A stretch of DNA of 64,000 bases from Paraburkholderia humisilvae (GCF_902859855.1 NZ_CADIKH010000002.1:62001-126000), one strand, 5' to 3'; counted from the first letter of the stretch, positions 45,598-55,888 are shown. The notes: generated by a model not told the origin, from the letters alone. Program-made: numbers and translations.

Positions 45598-47010
45598 ATG
45601 CAAGTTCAATCGATGCAGTTCAAGGCGCGTGCGGGCCAGAAGCTTGCCGATCAGCGCCTGCAACAGAACCTCAAGAAGCTGTCGACGAGGATCGTGGCAG
45701 CGCGCGCGCAGGTGATGACCGAGATCGACTTTCAGGCGACCCGCATGGCGCTGAAGGAGCGCCGCAATCGCGCGCTCGAAAACCTCGACGTCTGGCTCGA
45801 GACCTTCGAGCGCGAAGCGACGCGGCGCGGCGTCACGGTGCTGTACGCCGAGACCACGCAGGACGCGGCGAAGCTAGTCGCGGACATCGCGCGCAAGCAC
45901 GACGTGAAGAAGGTGATCAAGTCGAAGTCGATGGTTTCCGAGGAAATGCGACTGAACGAAGTGCTCGGCAAGATGGGCGTGCAGTCGGTTGAAACCGACC
46001 TCGGCGAATACATTCTGCAGATCAATGACAACGAGCCGCCGAGCCACATCATCATGCCGGTGATTCATAAAGATAAGGACGAGATCGCGGACCTGTTTGC
46101 GAAGACGCACAACAAGCCGCGGCTCACCGAAATTCCGCAGATGACGCGCGAAGCGCGCGAAACGCTGCGTCCGCACTTCATGTCGGCCGACATGGGCGTG
46201 ACGGGCGCGAATTTCGTGATTGCGGAAACCGGCTCGATCGCGGTCGTGACGAACGAGGGTAACGAAGGGATGTGCACGGTGATGCCGCGCGTGCACGTCG
46301 CGGTGACCGGCATTGAAAAGGTGCTCCCGACGCTCGAAGATCTGGCGACCGCACTGCGTCTGCTGCCGCGCTCGGCAACGGCCCAGAGCATGACGAACTA
46401 CGTCTCGCTGCTAACCGGCCCGCGTCTTGCCGGCGATCAGGATGGCCCGGAGCATATGTATGTGGTGCTCGTCGATGGCGGGCGTACCGGGCTGATCGGC
46501 GGCGATTTCCAGGAGATGCTGCGCTGCATCCGCTGTGGCGCGTGCATGAACCATTGTCCGGTGTACCAGAAGGTCGGCGGGCACGCATACGGCTGGGTCT
46601 ATCCGGGACCGATGGGTTCCGTGCTGACGCCGAGCTACCTCGGCATCGAAAAAGCACTCGATTTGCCGCAGGCGGCGACGCTATGCGGCGCATGCAATAG
46701 CGTGTGCCCGGTCGGCATTCCGCTGTCGGATCTGCTGCGCAAGTTGCGCGAGCGGCAGGTCGAACGGCACCTGCGTCCGTGGCGCGAGCGGATGGGGCTG
46801 GCGGTGTGGGGCTACTTCGCGCTGCATCCGGCCGCTTATGCGCTCTTCACGAAGCTGGCGGTGCGCCTGCTCGAGAAGATCGGCGGCGAAAAGCGCTCAA
46901 TTGCCCGCCTGCCGTTTGGCGGCGGATGGACGAACACACGGGATATGCCGGCGCCGGTAGGCAGGACATTTCGTGAACTGTACGCCGCGCAACGTAGCCA
47001 TCGTGGCTGA
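45598..47010 (+). CDS. lutB: LutB/YkgF-type iron-sulfur protein of L-lactate oxidation
   Basis: The start is ATG 45598, giving 470 residues. The N-terminal LUD domain has KVIKSKSMVSEEM and ETGSIAVVTNEGNEGMC. Two 4Fe-4S clusters are predicted from CIRCGACMNHCPVYQKVGG and LCGACNSVCPVGIPLSDLL. It acts with LutA in cytoplasmic L-lactate oxidation to pyruvate. The third gene of the usual operon, lutC, is not found next to it; the following gene is on the other strand. Confidence 0.92.
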   Translation: MQVQSMQFKARAGQKLADQRLQQNLKKLSTRIVAARAQVMTEIDFQATRMALKERRNRALENLDVWLETFEREATRRGVTVLYAETTQDAAKLVADIARKHDVKKVIKSKSMVSEEMRLNEVLGKMGVQSVETDLGEYILQINDNEPPSHIIMPVIHKDKDEIADLFAKTHNKPRLTEIPQMTREARETLRPHFMSADMGVTGANFVIAETGSIAVVTNEGNEGMCTVMPRVHVAVTGIEKVLPTLEDLATALRLLPRSATAQSMTNYVSLLTGPRLAGDQDGPEHMYVVLVDGGRTGLIGGDFQEMLRCIRCGACMNHCPVYQKVGGHAYGWVYPGPMGSVLTPSYLGIEKALDLPQAATLCGACNSVCPVGIPLSDLLRKLRERQVERHLRPWRERMGLAVWGYFALHPAAYALFTKLAVRLLEKIGGEKRSIARLPFGGGWTNTRDMPAPVGRTFRELYAAQRSHRG

Positions 47011-47033
47011 GCGTAGTTGAGCGCGGCGTTGCG

Positions 47034-47501
47034 TCAATGGTTGGTCGCCCGCGATCCGTTGTTCGGTGAGACATCCACCGCCCGGCCGGCCGGAGCCCGT
47101 CCGCCACCGCCGCCATGACCCGCCTGCGGCGGTGGATGACCGCCACCGCCGCCCGGCCCTCCGCCGCCTCCGTGTGCAGGGGGCGTACCTGGCTGCGAGT
47201 GCGGATTGCCGCCCCCGCCCGAATGTCTGCCGTCGTTCCAGTCGGCGCGCTCGCGATAGCCGCGTCCCCAATACGGGTCTCGATAATTCGGCCCCGAATA
47301 GCCGCCAAAGCCGAGGTAGACATTCGACTGAGGCGGCGGATACCCATAGCCATAGGTGTCGTAGCCGGTATAACCACCGTAGCCGCCGTCCTCGTAGCCA
47401 TAACCGTACGCGGGCGGCGCATTGGGATAGACCGCGCAGCCGCCGCACAGAGCGGCAGCCGCGACGGCTGAGACAAAGAGAAGCGTAGTGCGCGGGTTCA
47501 T
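47034..47501 (-). CDS. Gly/Tyr/Pro-rich putative lipoprotein
   Basis: The protein has 155 residues. The N-terminus MNPRTTLLFVSAVAAAALCGGC is a lipoprotein signal, with Cys22 as the probable lipidated residue. The mature part is low-complexity: first Gly/Tyr-rich (YGYGYEDGGYGGYTGYD), then Gly/Pro/His-rich. The function is unknown, and it is probably anchored in the envelope. Confidence 0.7.
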   Translation of the reverse strand: MNPRTTLLFVSAVAAAALCGGCAVYPNAPPAYGYGYEDGGYGGYTGYDTYGYGYPPPQSNVYLGFGGYSGPNYRDPYWGRGYRERADWNDGRHSGGGGNPHSQPGTPPAHGGGGGPGGGGGHPPPQAGHGGGGGRAPAGRAVDVSPNNGSRATNH

Positions 47502-47775
47502 CGGGTCGGGTCGCTCAGCGATGCAAGGTTGATGTAACGTGGTTCATCCTCCCACAATGCATCGTTACCTTTGTATGTGTTTGTAAGGATTCCTTTCGCC
47601 GAATGGCTCAACGCTCGATGTTCTCCCTGCGTTGACCTGTTTGCCGTCACTGTTCATGAAAGCAGAACGGTCTATTCCGCGGGGCTGGGTTTTTCCGGAT
47701 TGCGTCGTTATCTACAATTGCATCAAGGCAAAGTGGGCTAACTGTTTTTGCCTGATCCTTTGAGAGAACGCCATC

Positions 47776-48012
47776 ATGAGAAAGACAATATCGACATACT
47801 GGCCTTTGGCGATCGTTCTGCCGCTTGCTGCGGCTGCGTTTCTGCATCTGTGCAGCAGTGCTGTGAAGCACGCGAGCGCCGCACCGCTTGCCGCAAGCGA
47901 AGTGACCGCCGAATTGGCACGCACCGCGTCATTTGGATTCGTCGGCGACGAACATGCGGCGCCGGCGGAGGCTGCGCACTCGAACGTGACCTTGCAGACC
48001 CAGCCGCTGTAA
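47776..48012 (+). CDS. Small hypothetical exported or membrane protein
   Basis: The protein has 78 residues with TGAGAG upstream of the ATG. A hydrophobic segment (about 9-25, WPLAIVLPLAAAAFLHL) suggests a signal anchor or signal peptide. The rest is Ala/Thr-rich without recognised motifs. Confidence 0.5.
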   Translation: MRKTISTYWPLAIVLPLAAAAFLHLCSSAVKHASAAPLAASEVTAELARTASFGFVGDEHAAPAEAAHSNVTLQTQPL

Positions 48013-48151
48013 TCGCGGCGCCGCGGTGGTTGGTGCGGTGCTTTGCATAATCGCGCCAGCTTGGCCGTCGTCCGCATGAATTTGGACTCCGCGACGTTTG
48101 CGAACGCATCACCGGCCGAGAGGTCATCGGCACTCGCTCATACGCTATCGA

Positions 48152-48637
48152 ATGAAAACCATCGCCGTCTGCTTCGTGTGTCTGGGAAATATCTGCCGCT
48201 CACCCACGGCGGAAGGGGTGATGCGCCACCAGCTGGTCGGAGCGAATCTGACCGACCGCGTGATCGTGGATTCAGCCGGCACCGGTAACTGGCACGTGGG
48301 TGAAGCGCCCGATGAGCGGGCTCAGCAGGCCGCGCGCCAGCGCGGTTACGATCTGTCGCCGTTGCGCGGCCGTCAGATTACCGTCGGCGATTTCGAGCGT
48401 TTCGACCTGCTGATCGCGATGGACGACGCGAATGTCGACGCCCTCCATTTGATCTGTCCCCCAGTGCAACGCGACAAGATTCGTTTACTGATGGAATTCG
48501 CGCCGCAAGCGGACGCGCGCGAAGTCGCCGATCCGTACTTCGGCGGCGCGGCCGGTTTCGAACTCGTACTGGACCAATGCGAGGCGGCGTGCCGCGGACT
48601 GATCGCAGCGCTTGGCAACCAGCTGCGGGGCGAGTAG
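48152..48637 (+). CDS. Low-molecular-weight protein tyrosine phosphatase
   Basis: The start is ATG 48152, giving 161 residues. The P-loop is V-C10-LGNIC-R16-S (C-X5-R), with catalytic Cys10. The general-acid Asp is in VADPYFGGAAG near the C-terminus. Bacterial members often act with tyrosine kinases of capsule export, but no such kinase is nearby. It lies 144 bases before iscR on the same strand, and that gap carries the isc promoter sites, so it is not part of the operon. Confidence 0.93.
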   Translation: MKTIAVCFVCLGNICRSPTAEGVMRHQLVGANLTDRVIVDSAGTGNWHVGEAPDERAQQAARQRGYDLSPLRGRQITVGDFERFDLLIAMDDANVDALHLICPPVQRDKIRLLMEFAPQADAREVADPYFGGAAGFELVLDQCEAACRGLIAALGNQLRGE

Positions 48638-48712
48638 TGCGAGTAGTGCGAGTAGCGCGCGAAATCGTGCGACCCCGAAATTTTTAAGCAAATAACCAAA
48701 ATCGAGATAGGG

Positions 48713-48764
48713 ATACTTGACTATATTGCTCATGTATTTATACTTGACCAAACTTGTCGAGAAT
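48713..48764. promoter_or_regulatory. Two IscR type-1 binding sites in the isc promoter
   Basis: Two 25-bp elements start ATACTTGAC at 48713 and again at 48740. They end GTAT (48737) and GAAT (48764), giving the ATA-n-TTGAC...TC...AT pattern of type-1 sites that bind [2Fe-2S]-IscR. The repeats are 27 bases apart, so the two would lie on the same helix face or nearly so. TTGACT (48717-48722) and TATACT (48739-48744) form a plausible sigma70 promoter inside them. This supports Fe-S-dependent autorepression. Confidence 0.78.
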
Positions 48765-48781
48765 TGCGGTTCCCACACATT

Positions 48782-49315
48782 ATGAGACTCACCACGAAAG
48801 GCCGTTTCGCCGTCACGGCGATGATTGACCTGGCATTGCGCCAGGAGCAGGGCCCGGTGACGCTTGCGGGTATCAGCCAGCGCCAGCACATCTCCCTGTC
48901 CTATCTCGAACAGCTGTTCGGGAAGCTGCGCCGTCACGAGATTGTTGAATCGGTGCGCGGCCCGGGCGGCGGCTACAACCTCGCGCGCCGCGCGGAAGAT
49001 GTGACGGTGGCCGACATCATAATCGCGGTCGATGAACCGCTCGATGCGACCCAATGCGGCGGCAAAGGCACGTGTGAAGGCACGAAGCAGCGCGACGGCC
49101 ATTGCATGACCCACGAACTGTGGTCGACGCTGAATCAGAAGATGGTCGAATACCTGGATTCGGTTTCGCTGAAAGACCTGGTCGATCAGCAGCGCTCGCG
49201 TGAAGCGGCGCCGTCTGCGGTGCTGCGGGACCGGCGCACTGAAGCGCCCGCGGCCGAGCCGGCGCGCGTCGTGCCGAAAGGGCCGAATTCCGTTTTCAAT
49301 ATGGCCGGTTCGTGA
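48782..49315 (+). CDS. iscR: Fe-S cluster assembly transcriptional regulator IscR
   Basis: The start is ATG 48782, giving 177 residues. The Rrf2-family winged helix begins [19 protein letters not shown]. Cluster cysteines are Cys92, Cys98 and Cys108, with His111 in MTHELW after them. The third Cys is four residues further on than in E. coli (Cys104) because of a short insert. It represses isc when cluster-loaded and is the first gene of the operon. Confidence 0.97.
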   Translation: MRLTTKGRFAVTAMIDLALRQEQGPVTLAGISQRQHISLSYLEQLFGKLRRHEIVESVRGPGGGYNLARRAEDVTVADIIIAVDEPLDATQCGGKGTCEGTKQRDGHCMTHELWSTLNQKMVEYLDSVSLKDLVDQQRSREAAPSAVLRDRRTEAPAAEPARVVPKGPNSVFNMAGS

Positions 49316-49409
49316 AACAGGGCACCGTCAAAACGCACGAATAGCGTACGGCGGCGCGCCAGCACACGAACGTGGCAGCCAAAAAGCAATGATGTCCCCG
49401 GAGCGATTG

Positions 49410-50633
49410 ATGAATAACGACATTCCCCACCTGCCCATTTACATGGACTACAGCGCGACGACGCCTGTCGACCCGCGCGTGGTGGACAAGATGATTCCGT
49501 ATCTGCGCGAGCAATTCGGCAACCCCGCGTCGCGCAGCCATGCGTACGGCTGGGAGGCCGAGCGTGCGGTCGAGGAAGCGCGTGAACACGTCGCCGCGCT
49601 CGTCAACGCGGACCCGCGCGAAATCATCTGGACGTCGGGTGCGACCGAATCGGACAACCTCGCGATCAAGGGTGCTGCGCACTTCTACAAGAGCAAGGGC
49701 AAGCACGTGATCACGGTGAAGACCGAGCACAAGGCCGTGCTCGACACCTGCCGCGAACTCGAGCGCGAAGGCTTCGAGGTCACGTATCTGGACGTGAAGG
49801 ACGACGGCCTGATCGACATCGACGTGTTTAAGGCGGCGCTGCGCCCCGACACGATCCTCGTGTCGGTGATGCACGTGAACAACGAAATCGGCGTGATTCA
49901 GGACATCGCGACGATCGGCGAAATTTGCCGCGAGAAGGGCATCATTTTCCACGTCGACGCCGCGCAGGCGACCGGCAAGGCCCCAATCGACCTGCAGAAG
50001 CTGAAAGTCGACCTGATGTCGTTCTCGGCGCACAAGACGTATGGCCCGAAGGGCATCGGTGCGCTGTACGTGCGCCGCAAGCCGCGCGTGCGCATCGAAG
50101 CGCAGATGCACGGCGGCGGCCATGAGCGCGGTATGCGCTCAGGCACGCTGGCGACGCACCAGATCGTCGGTATGGGTGAAGCGTTCCGGCTGGCGCGCGA
50201 AGAAATGGCCACCGAGAACGAGCGTATCCGTATGTTGCGCGACCGTCTGCTGCGTGGCCTGTCGCAGATCGAGGAAGTGTATGTGAACGGCGACATGGAA
50301 CAGCGTGTGCCGCACAACCTGAATATCAGCTTCAACTTCGTCGAAGGGGAATCGCTGATCATGGCGGTGAAGGACGTCGCGGTGTCGTCGGGTTCGGCGT
50401 GCACGTCGGCGTCGCTCGAACCGTCGTATGTGCTGCGCGCACTCGGTCGCAACGACGAACTCGCGCACAGCTCGATCCGTTTCACCGTCGGCCGCTTTAC
50501 GACGGAACAGGAAGTCGACTACGTGATCAACCTGCTAAACACGAAGATTGCCAAGCTGCGCGACCTGTCGCCGCTTTGGGAAATGCACAAGGACGGCATC
50601 GATCTGACGACGATCCAATGGGCCGCGCACTGA
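49410..50633 (+). CDS. iscS: Cysteine desulfurase IscS
   Basis: The start is ATG 49410, with GGAG seven bases before it, giving 407 residues. It is a class V PLP enzyme, with cofactor Lys in [18 protein letters not shown] and the mobile persulfide Cys in [18 protein letters not shown]. It takes sulfur from cysteine and passes it to IscU and other acceptors in the cytoplasm. Confidence 0.98.
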   Translation: MNNDIPHLPIYMDYSATTPVDPRVVDKMIPYLREQFGNPASRSHAYGWEAERAVEEAREHVAALVNADPREIIWTSGATESDNLAIKGAAHFYKSKGKHVITVKTEHKAVLDTCRELEREGFEVTYLDVKDDGLIDIDVFKAALRPDTILVSVMHVNNEIGVIQDIATIGEICREKGIIFHVDAAQATGKAPIDLQKLKVDLMSFSAHKTYGPKGIGALYVRRKPRVRIEAQMHGGGHERGMRSGTLATHQIVGMGEAFRLAREEMATENERIRMLRDRLLRGLSQIEEVYVNGDMEQRVPHNLNISFNFVEGESLIMAVKDVAVSSGSACTSASLEPSYVLRALGRNDELAHSSIRFTVGRFTTEQEVDYVINLLNTKIAKLRDLSPLWEMHKDGIDLTTIQWAAH

Positions 50634-50703
50634 CGCGCCGCGCAGGAAACGTCGGAAGACGGGTTGCATGAACGCAGGTTGAATCGAATCAAGGAGTGTA
50701 AAC

Positions 50704-51123
50704 ATGGCTTATAGCGACAAGGTTCTGGACCACTACGAAAACCCGCGCAATGTCGGCTCGTTCGCAAAGGACGACGACGCGGTCGGCACGGGTATGGTCG
50801 GCGCGCCGGCATGCGGCGACGTGATGAAGCTGCAGATTCGCGTCGGCGCGGACGGCGTGATCGAAGACGCGAAGTTCAAGACTTACGGTTGCGGCTCCGC
50901 AATCGCATCGAGTTCGCTCGTCACCGAATGGGTCAAGGGCAAGACGCTCGATCAGGCGCTCGAGATCAAGAACACGCAGATCGCCGAGGAACTGGCGCTG
51001 CCGCCGGTGAAGATCCACTGTTCGATTCTCGCGGAAGACGCGATCAAGGCAGCGGTCGCCGACTACAAGCAGCGTCACGGCGGCGAAACCGTCGCGGCCG
51101 CCGGCGACAAGCAGGCGGCTTGA
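50704..51123 (+). CDS. iscU: Fe-S cluster scaffold protein IscU
   Basis: The protein has 139 residues. The three scaffold cysteines are in GAPACGDVMKLQIRV, KTYGCGSAIASSSL and VKIHCSILAEDAI, with the HscA-recognition LPPVK present. It assembles the cluster from IscS sulfur. It is followed by iscA after about 230 bases. Confidence 0.98.
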   Translation: MAYSDKVLDHYENPRNVGSFAKDDDAVGTGMVGAPACGDVMKLQIRVGADGVIEDAKFKTYGCGSAIASSSLVTEWVKGKTLDQALEIKNTQIAEELALPPVKIHCSILAEDAIKAAVADYKQRHGGETVAAAGDKQAA

Positions 51124-51354
51124 GCGGCGCGGGCGCCGGGCGAGGCGCACTGGGGCGGCACAGCGGGACGATAGCCGCACACGCGCAACGCTCGCCGGGG
51201 TTGAATCGCCGACGGTTTGATCGCAAATAGAAGACGAGGGCGGCGCACAGTGCGCAAAGGCGCAAGCCGCCCGGGATCGCGGCAGGCGAAGGTTTGAACG
51301 CAGGTTGGGTCGTGGCGCAATGTGCAAGCAACGCACCACGCAATGAGAAACGCT

Positions 51355-51678
51355 ATGGCAATTACGTTGACCGAAAAAGCAGCACAACACGTGCAGAAGT
51401 ATCTGTCACGGCGCGGTAAGGGCGTCGGGCTGCGAGTCGGCGTGCGCACGACCGGCTGTTCGGGCCTTGCGTACAAGCTCGAGTACGTCGATGAACTCGC
51501 GCCGGAAGATGAGGTGTTCGAATGCAACGGCGTGAAGGTCGTTGTCGATCCAAAGAGCCTCGCGTATATCGATGGCACCGAGCTCGATTTCGCACGGGAA
51601 GGGTTGAACGAAGGCTTCAAGTTCAACAATCCTAACGTCAAGGACGAGTGCGGCTGCGGCGAGTCGTTCCGCGTGTGA
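51355..51678 (+). CDS. iscA: A-type Fe-S carrier IscA
   Basis: The start is ATG 51355, giving 107 residues. Cluster cysteines are in TTGCSGLAY and the C-terminal [11 protein letters not shown]. It carries clusters from IscU to target proteins. Confidence 0.97.
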   Translation: MAITLTEKAAQHVQKYLSRRGKGVGLRVGVRTTGCSGLAYKLEYVDELAPEDEVFECNGVKVVVDPKSLAYIDGTELDFAREGLNEGFKFNNPNVKDECGCGESFRV

Positions 51679-51696
51679 GCACGCAGAAAGGATCGA

Positions 51697-51722
51697 AAAG
51701 GGCGGCCTGTGCCGCCTTTTTT
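51697..51722 (+). terminator. Terminator-like hairpin inside the isc operon
   Basis: GGCGGC (51701-51706) pairs with GCCGCC (51711-51716), extended by flanking A and T runs, and ends in six T. It lies directly after iscA and before hscB, so it may attenuate expression of the chaperone half of the operon. Confidence 0.75.
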
Positions 51723-51836
51723 CAATTCGCGGCGGCGTGAGGCTGCGCGAATTTCCGAAGCTTGTCCGCTAGCCGTTTCACCCGCATCGGCTGTTTCGCT
51801 GTGAAGTAGCACGCTTTAGACAGACAAAGTATTCCG

Positions 51837-52364
51837 ATGGCAACGCTGAACGACAGTCACTTCGAGCTGTTTCATCTGCCGGCGCGATTCGCGCTCGACA
51901 CGCAGGCGCTCGACGACGCGTACCGTACCGTGCAGGCGCAAGTGCACCCGGACCGCTTCGCCGCGGCGGGCGACGCGCAAAAGCGCATCGCGATGCAATG
52001 GGCGACGCGTGCAAACGAGGCGTATCGCACGTTGCGCGATCCGTTGCGACGCGCGACGTATCTGTTGTCGTTGCGTGGTATCGATGTCGGCGCCGAGAAC
52101 AACACGGCGATGGAGCCGGCTTTCCTGATGCAGCAGATGGAATGGCGCGAACGCATCGAAGACGCGGCGGGCGCGAAGAACACCGGTGCACTCGATGCAT
52201 TGCTCGCCGAACTACGGGACGAAGAACGGGTTCGCTTCACGAGGCTCGCGGCGCTGCTTGATAGCGGCTCGGATCAGGCAGCCAGCGAAGCGGTGCGGCA
52301 ACTGATGTTTATCGAGCGCGTCGCATCGGAAATCGGCGTGCAGATCGAGAAGCTAGAGAACTGA
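51837..52364 (+). CDS. hscB: Fe-S co-chaperone HscB
   Basis: The protein has 175 residues. A J domain with the HPD motif in [11 protein letters not shown] precedes the C-terminal IscU-binding helical domain. It delivers IscU to HscA and stimulates its ATPase. Confidence 0.96.
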   Translation: MATLNDSHFELFHLPARFALDTQALDDAYRTVQAQVHPDRFAAAGDAQKRIAMQWATRANEAYRTLRDPLRRATYLLSLRGIDVGAENNTAMEPAFLMQQMEWRERIEDAAGAKNTGALDALLAELRDEERVRFTRLAALLDSGSDQAASEAVRQLMFIERVASEIGVQIEKLEN

Positions 52365-52484
52365 GCGCGGCGGGTGCCCTCACGCGTAACATCGTGGCCG
52401 TGCGCTGCGCCAATCGCCGTCTCTACATTCCGCAAACGAAAATAATCCAGCACGGGGCGCAACGCTCCCCGAAGAAGACTCCAG

Positions 52485-54356
52485 ATGGCTTTACTGCAAA
52501 TCTCTGAACCCGGCATGGCGCCCGCGCCGCATCAAAGGCGTCTGGCGGTTGGGATCGATCTCGGCACGACCAACTCTCTCGTCGCCGCGGTGCGCAACGG
52601 CGTGCCCGACGTATTGCCCGACGCGGAAGGGTACGCGCTACTGCCTTCGGTGGTCCGCTATCTGGAGAAAGGCGGCCGCCGGATCGGCCGTACCGCGAAA
52701 GCCGAAGCGGCGAGCGACCCGCGCAACACGATCGTGTCGGTCAAGCGCTTCATGGGCCGCGGCAAGCGCGAAGTGGAGGGCGCCGAGAACGCGCCTTACG
52801 ATTTCGTCGACGCGCCCGGCATGGTGCAAATCCGCACCGTCGATGGTGTGAAGAGCCCGGTCGAGGTGTCGGCGGAGATTCTTGCGACGCTGCGTCAGCG
52901 CGCCGAGGATACGCTCGGCGATGAACTGGTCGGCGCCGTGATCACGGTGCCCGCGTATTTCGACGAAGCGCAACGCCAGGCGACGAAAGACGCCGCGCGA
53001 CTGGCCGGCCTGAATGTGCTGCGCCTGCTGAACGAGCCGACCGCCGCGGCGATTGCCTACGGGCTCGACAACGGCTCCGAAGGGCTCTACGCGGTGTTCG
53101 ATCTGGGCGGCGGCACATTCGATCTGTCGATCCTGAAGCTCACGAAGGGCGTGTTCGAAGTGCTCGCGGCGGGCGGCGACTCGGCGCTTGGCGGCGACGA
53201 CTTCGACCATCTGCTATATCGTCATATGCTGGCGCAAGCGGGCATTGCACCGCAAACGCTCACGCCTGAAGACGTGCGTTTGCTGCTCGATACCGTGCGC
53301 ACGACGAAAGAGGCGCTGTCGAGCACGCCGCAGGCGACGCTCGACGTCACACTTTCGAACGGCGTGCAACTCCATCAGACGATTGACGAGCCCACGTTTG
53401 CGGCCGTCACCGAAGCGCTTGTGCGGCGCACGCTCGGTCCGACGCGCAAAGCGTTGCGCGATGCGAAAGTGACGCCGGCGGACATCAAGGGCGTGGTGCT
53501 GGTCGGCGGCGCGACGCGCATGCCGGTGATCCACCGCGCGGTCGAATCGTTTTTCGGGCAACCGCCGCTCACCAATCTCGATCCGGATCAGGTCGTCGCG
53601 CTTGGCGCGGCGATCCAGGCGGATCTGCTGGCCGGCAACCGCGGCGCCGACGGCGACGAATGGCTGCTGCTCGATGTGATTCCGCTGTCGCTTGGCGTCG
53701 AAACGATGGGTGGTCTCACCGAAAAGATCATCCCGCGCAATTCGACGATTCCAGTCGCCCGCGCGCAGGATTTCACGACATTCAAGGATGGCCAGACGGC
53801 GATGGCGATCCACGTCGTGCAGGGCGAACGCGAACTGGTGTCGGATTGCCGCTCGCTTGCGCGCTTCGAACTGCGCGGCATTCCGCCGATGGCGGCCGGT
53901 GCGGCGCGCATCCGCGTGACCTACCAGGTCGATGCCGATGGCCTGCTATCGGTGTTCGCGCGCGAGCAGCATTCGGGCGTCGAGGCGTCGGTGGTCGTGA
54001 AACCGTCGTATGGTCTGGCCGACGACGATATCGCGCGCATGCTCGAAGACAGCTTTAGCGCCGCGGAAGTCGATATGCGCGCTCGCGCGCTGCGCGAAGC
54101 GCAGGTCGAGGCGCAGCGGCTGATCGAAGCGACGGATGCGGCGCTTGTCGCAGACAGCGAACTGCTCGACGCCGACGAACGCGGCGCGCTGGATACGCTG
54201 CTTGCCGCGTTGCGCAACGTCGCGCGCAGCGACGACGTGGACGCGGTTGAAGCGGCGACGAAGGCGCTCGCAGCCGGCACCGACGAATTCGCGGCACGCC
54301 GGATGAACAAGGGCATTCGCCGCGCGCTCGCGGGCCGCAAGCTCGATGAGATCTGA
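52485..54356 (+). CDS. hscA: Fe-S chaperone HscA (Hsp70 family)
   Basis: The protein has 623 residues. Hsp70 motifs are [28 protein letters not shown] and [14 protein letters not shown], with the substrate domain around [19 protein letters not shown]. It releases clusters from IscU in an ATP-driven cycle with HscB. Confidence 0.97.
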   Translation: MALLQISEPGMAPAPHQRRLAVGIDLGTTNSLVAAVRNGVPDVLPDAEGYALLPSVVRYLEKGGRRIGRTAKAEAASDPRNTIVSVKRFMGRGKREVEGAENAPYDFVDAPGMVQIRTVDGVKSPVEVSAEILATLRQRAEDTLGDELVGAVITVPAYFDEAQRQATKDAARLAGLNVLRLLNEPTAAAIAYGLDNGSEGLYAVFDLGGGTFDLSILKLTKGVFEVLAAGGDSALGGDDFDHLLYRHMLAQAGIAPQTLTPEDVRLLLDTVRTTKEALSSTPQATLDVTLSNGVQLHQTIDEPTFAAVTEALVRRTLGPTRKALRDAKVTPADIKGVVLVGGATRMPVIHRAVESFFGQPPLTNLDPDQVVALGAAIQADLLAGNRGADGDEWLLLDVIPLSLGVETMGGLTEKIIPRNSTIPVARAQDFTTFKDGQTAMAIHVVQGERELVSDCRSLARFELRGIPPMAAGAARIRVTYQVDADGLLSVFAREQHSGVEASVVVKPSYGLADDDIARMLEDSFSAAEVDMRARALREAQVEAQRLIEATDAALVADSELLDADERGALDTLLAALRNVARSDDVDAVEAATKALAAGTDEFAARRMNKGIRRALAGRKLDEI

Positions 54357-54507
54357 ACGCGCCCGGCTGCTGCCCACGATCACGTCACGTCTGTCATGGG
54401 GCGCGTGCCAAAATCGGACGCGCTGTCAGTAAAATAACAGGATGCTGCCGGGCTGCGCCAAGCCGGTATCAGGCGCGGCAGCAAAACCGTATCAAGCGGA
54501 ACCCCCT

Positions 54508-54849
54508 ATGCCTCAAATCGTTGTACTGCCTCACGTCGAACTGTGCCCGGAAGGTGCGGTGATCGACGCCGTGCCGGGCAAGAGCATCTGTGACACGCTG
54601 CTCGAGAACGGCATCGAAATCGAGCACGCGTGCGAGAAGTCATGCGCGTGCACGACATGTCATGTGATCGTGCGCGAGGGCTTCGATGCGCTCGAGCCGT
54701 CAGAGGAAGACGAGGACGACCTGCTCGACAAAGCCTGGGGGCTCGAGCGCGAGTCACGGCTGTCTTGCCAGGCGATCGTGCCGGAAAGCGACGACCTGGT
54801 CGTTGAAATTCCGCGCTACTCGATCAATCACGCGAAGGAAAATCACTAA
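54508..54849 (+). CDS. fdx: ISC-type 2Fe-2S ferredoxin
   Basis: The start is ATG 54508, giving 113 residues. The four ligands follow C-X5-C-X2-C...C in ACEKSCACTTCHVI and LSCQAIV. It supplies electrons for cluster assembly. An acidic patch (EPSEEDEDDLLDKAWGLE) is the usual partner-binding surface. Confidence 0.97.
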   Translation: MPQIVVLPHVELCPEGAVIDAVPGKSICDTLLENGIEIEHACEKSCACTTCHVIVREGFDALEPSEEDEDDLLDKAWGLERESRLSCQAIVPESDDLVVEIPRYSINHAKENH

Positions 54850-54865
54850 CAAGGAGTACGCAGCC

Positions 54866-55063
54866 ATGAAGTGGACCGATACGCAGGACATCGCAATGGC
54901 GTTGACGGACAAGCACCCGGAGATTGATCCGCAACAGGTGCGGTTCACGGATCTGCATCGCTGGATAATGGAACTGGATGGTTTCGACGACGACCCGAAC
55001 CGGTCGAATGAGAAGATTCTCGAAGCAATCCAGGCCGCGTGGATCGAAGACGCGGATTATTGA
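54866..55063 (+). CDS. iscX: Fe-S assembly protein IscX
   Basis: The start is ATG 54866 after AAGGAG, giving 65 residues (MKWTDTQDIAMALTDKHPEI...). It is a small acidic protein that binds IscS and modulates its activity, and the last gene of the canonical operon. It begins 16 bases after fdx. Confidence 0.96.
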   Translation: MKWTDTQDIAMALTDKHPEIDPQQVRFTDLHRWIMELDGFDDDPNRSNEKILEAIQAAWIEDADY

Positions 55064-55094
55064 TTCACGTCGCGACGCAAGTCGGCCGCACACA

Positions 55095-55126
55095 AAAAAG
55101 GCGATTCCTTCGGGACTCGCCTTTTT
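55095..55126 (+). terminator. Rho-independent terminator ending the isc operon
   Basis: AAAAAGGCGA (55095-55104) pairs with TCGCCTTTTT around an inner TCC-TTCG-GGA loop. It lies about 30 bases after the iscX stop codon. Confidence 0.86.
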
Positions 55127-55144
55127 GCATTCGGCGGCGCGGTC

Positions 55145-55888
55145 TTAACCGGCGACCAGCGCGCCGTTCTCGATCCGCACGCGCTCGCCTTGCTGGAACG
55201 GCGGTGGCTGGTGATACGTGAAGTACCGCATCTTGCCGTTCTCCATCCGTACGCGGACCGAATAGCTGGTTGTCGTGCGCAGGTGCTTTTCGACCGAATT
55301 GCCGGCGAAACCGCCGCCAAGCGCGCCGAGCACGGTCATCGCGGTGCGGCCTCCGCCGCTACCGAACTGATTGCCGATCACGCCACCCGCGACCGCGCCA
55401 CCGACCGCGCCGATTCCAGTGCCGTGACCTTCCTGCTTGACTTCCGATATCGCGACCACGGTGCCGCAACTCGAGCATACGTCTGGGCGAGCGGCCTGTT
55501 GCGGCGGCGCGTATTGTTGTTGTGGCTGCTGCTCAGGCGCCGGTTGCGGCTGCTGCGCAGCCTGCGCGGGTGGCTGCGCGGGAACAGGAACAGGGACGGG
55601 CACCGGCTGCGGCTGCGCTTGCTGCACAACCTGCGGCTGCGGCTGCTGTTGCGGCTCGTATTGCGCCGGATTGGCGGCTTGCGCCGTGTCGACGACCGGT
55701 TGCGAAGCGATTTGCGCGGTTTGCGTCTGATTGGATTGCTCGTTGTCGCTGGACGCTTTCGGGAATACGCCGGTAATCGCGGCGGTAGCGGCGAGGCTCG
55801 CGACGATGACCGCGCCTGCGGCGGTCGCGATCAGCGGATGCAGGCGGCGTGGCGACGAAGAAGAGGGGGTGTTGTTCGGCTTGTCCAT
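55145..55888 (-). CDS. Glycine-zipper 2TM-domain envelope protein
   Basis: The start is ATG 55888, giving 247 residues. A transmembrane or signal segment (about 18-43) is followed by a Gln/Pro-rich region (for example PVPVPVPAQPPAQAAQQPQP). A CSSCGTV motif and a glycine zipper (GAVGGAVAGGVIGNQFGSGG) then lead into ALGGGFAGNSVEKHLRTTTS. This is the Rick_17kDa/SlyB-like fold found in outer-membrane and stress-response lipoproteins. The function is unknown. Confidence 0.83.
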   Translation of the reverse strand: MDKPNNTPSSSSPRRLHPLIATAAGAVIVASLAATAAITGVFPKASSDNEQSNQTQTAQIASQPVVDTAQAANPAQYEPQQQPQPQVVQQAQPQPVPVPVPVPAQPPAQAAQQPQPAPEQQPQQQYAPPQQAARPDVCSSCGTVVAISEVKQEGHGTGIGAVGGAVAGGVIGNQFGSGGGRTAMTVLGALGGGFAGNSVEKHLRTTTSYSVRVRMENGKMRYFTYHQPPPFQQGERVRIENGALVAG

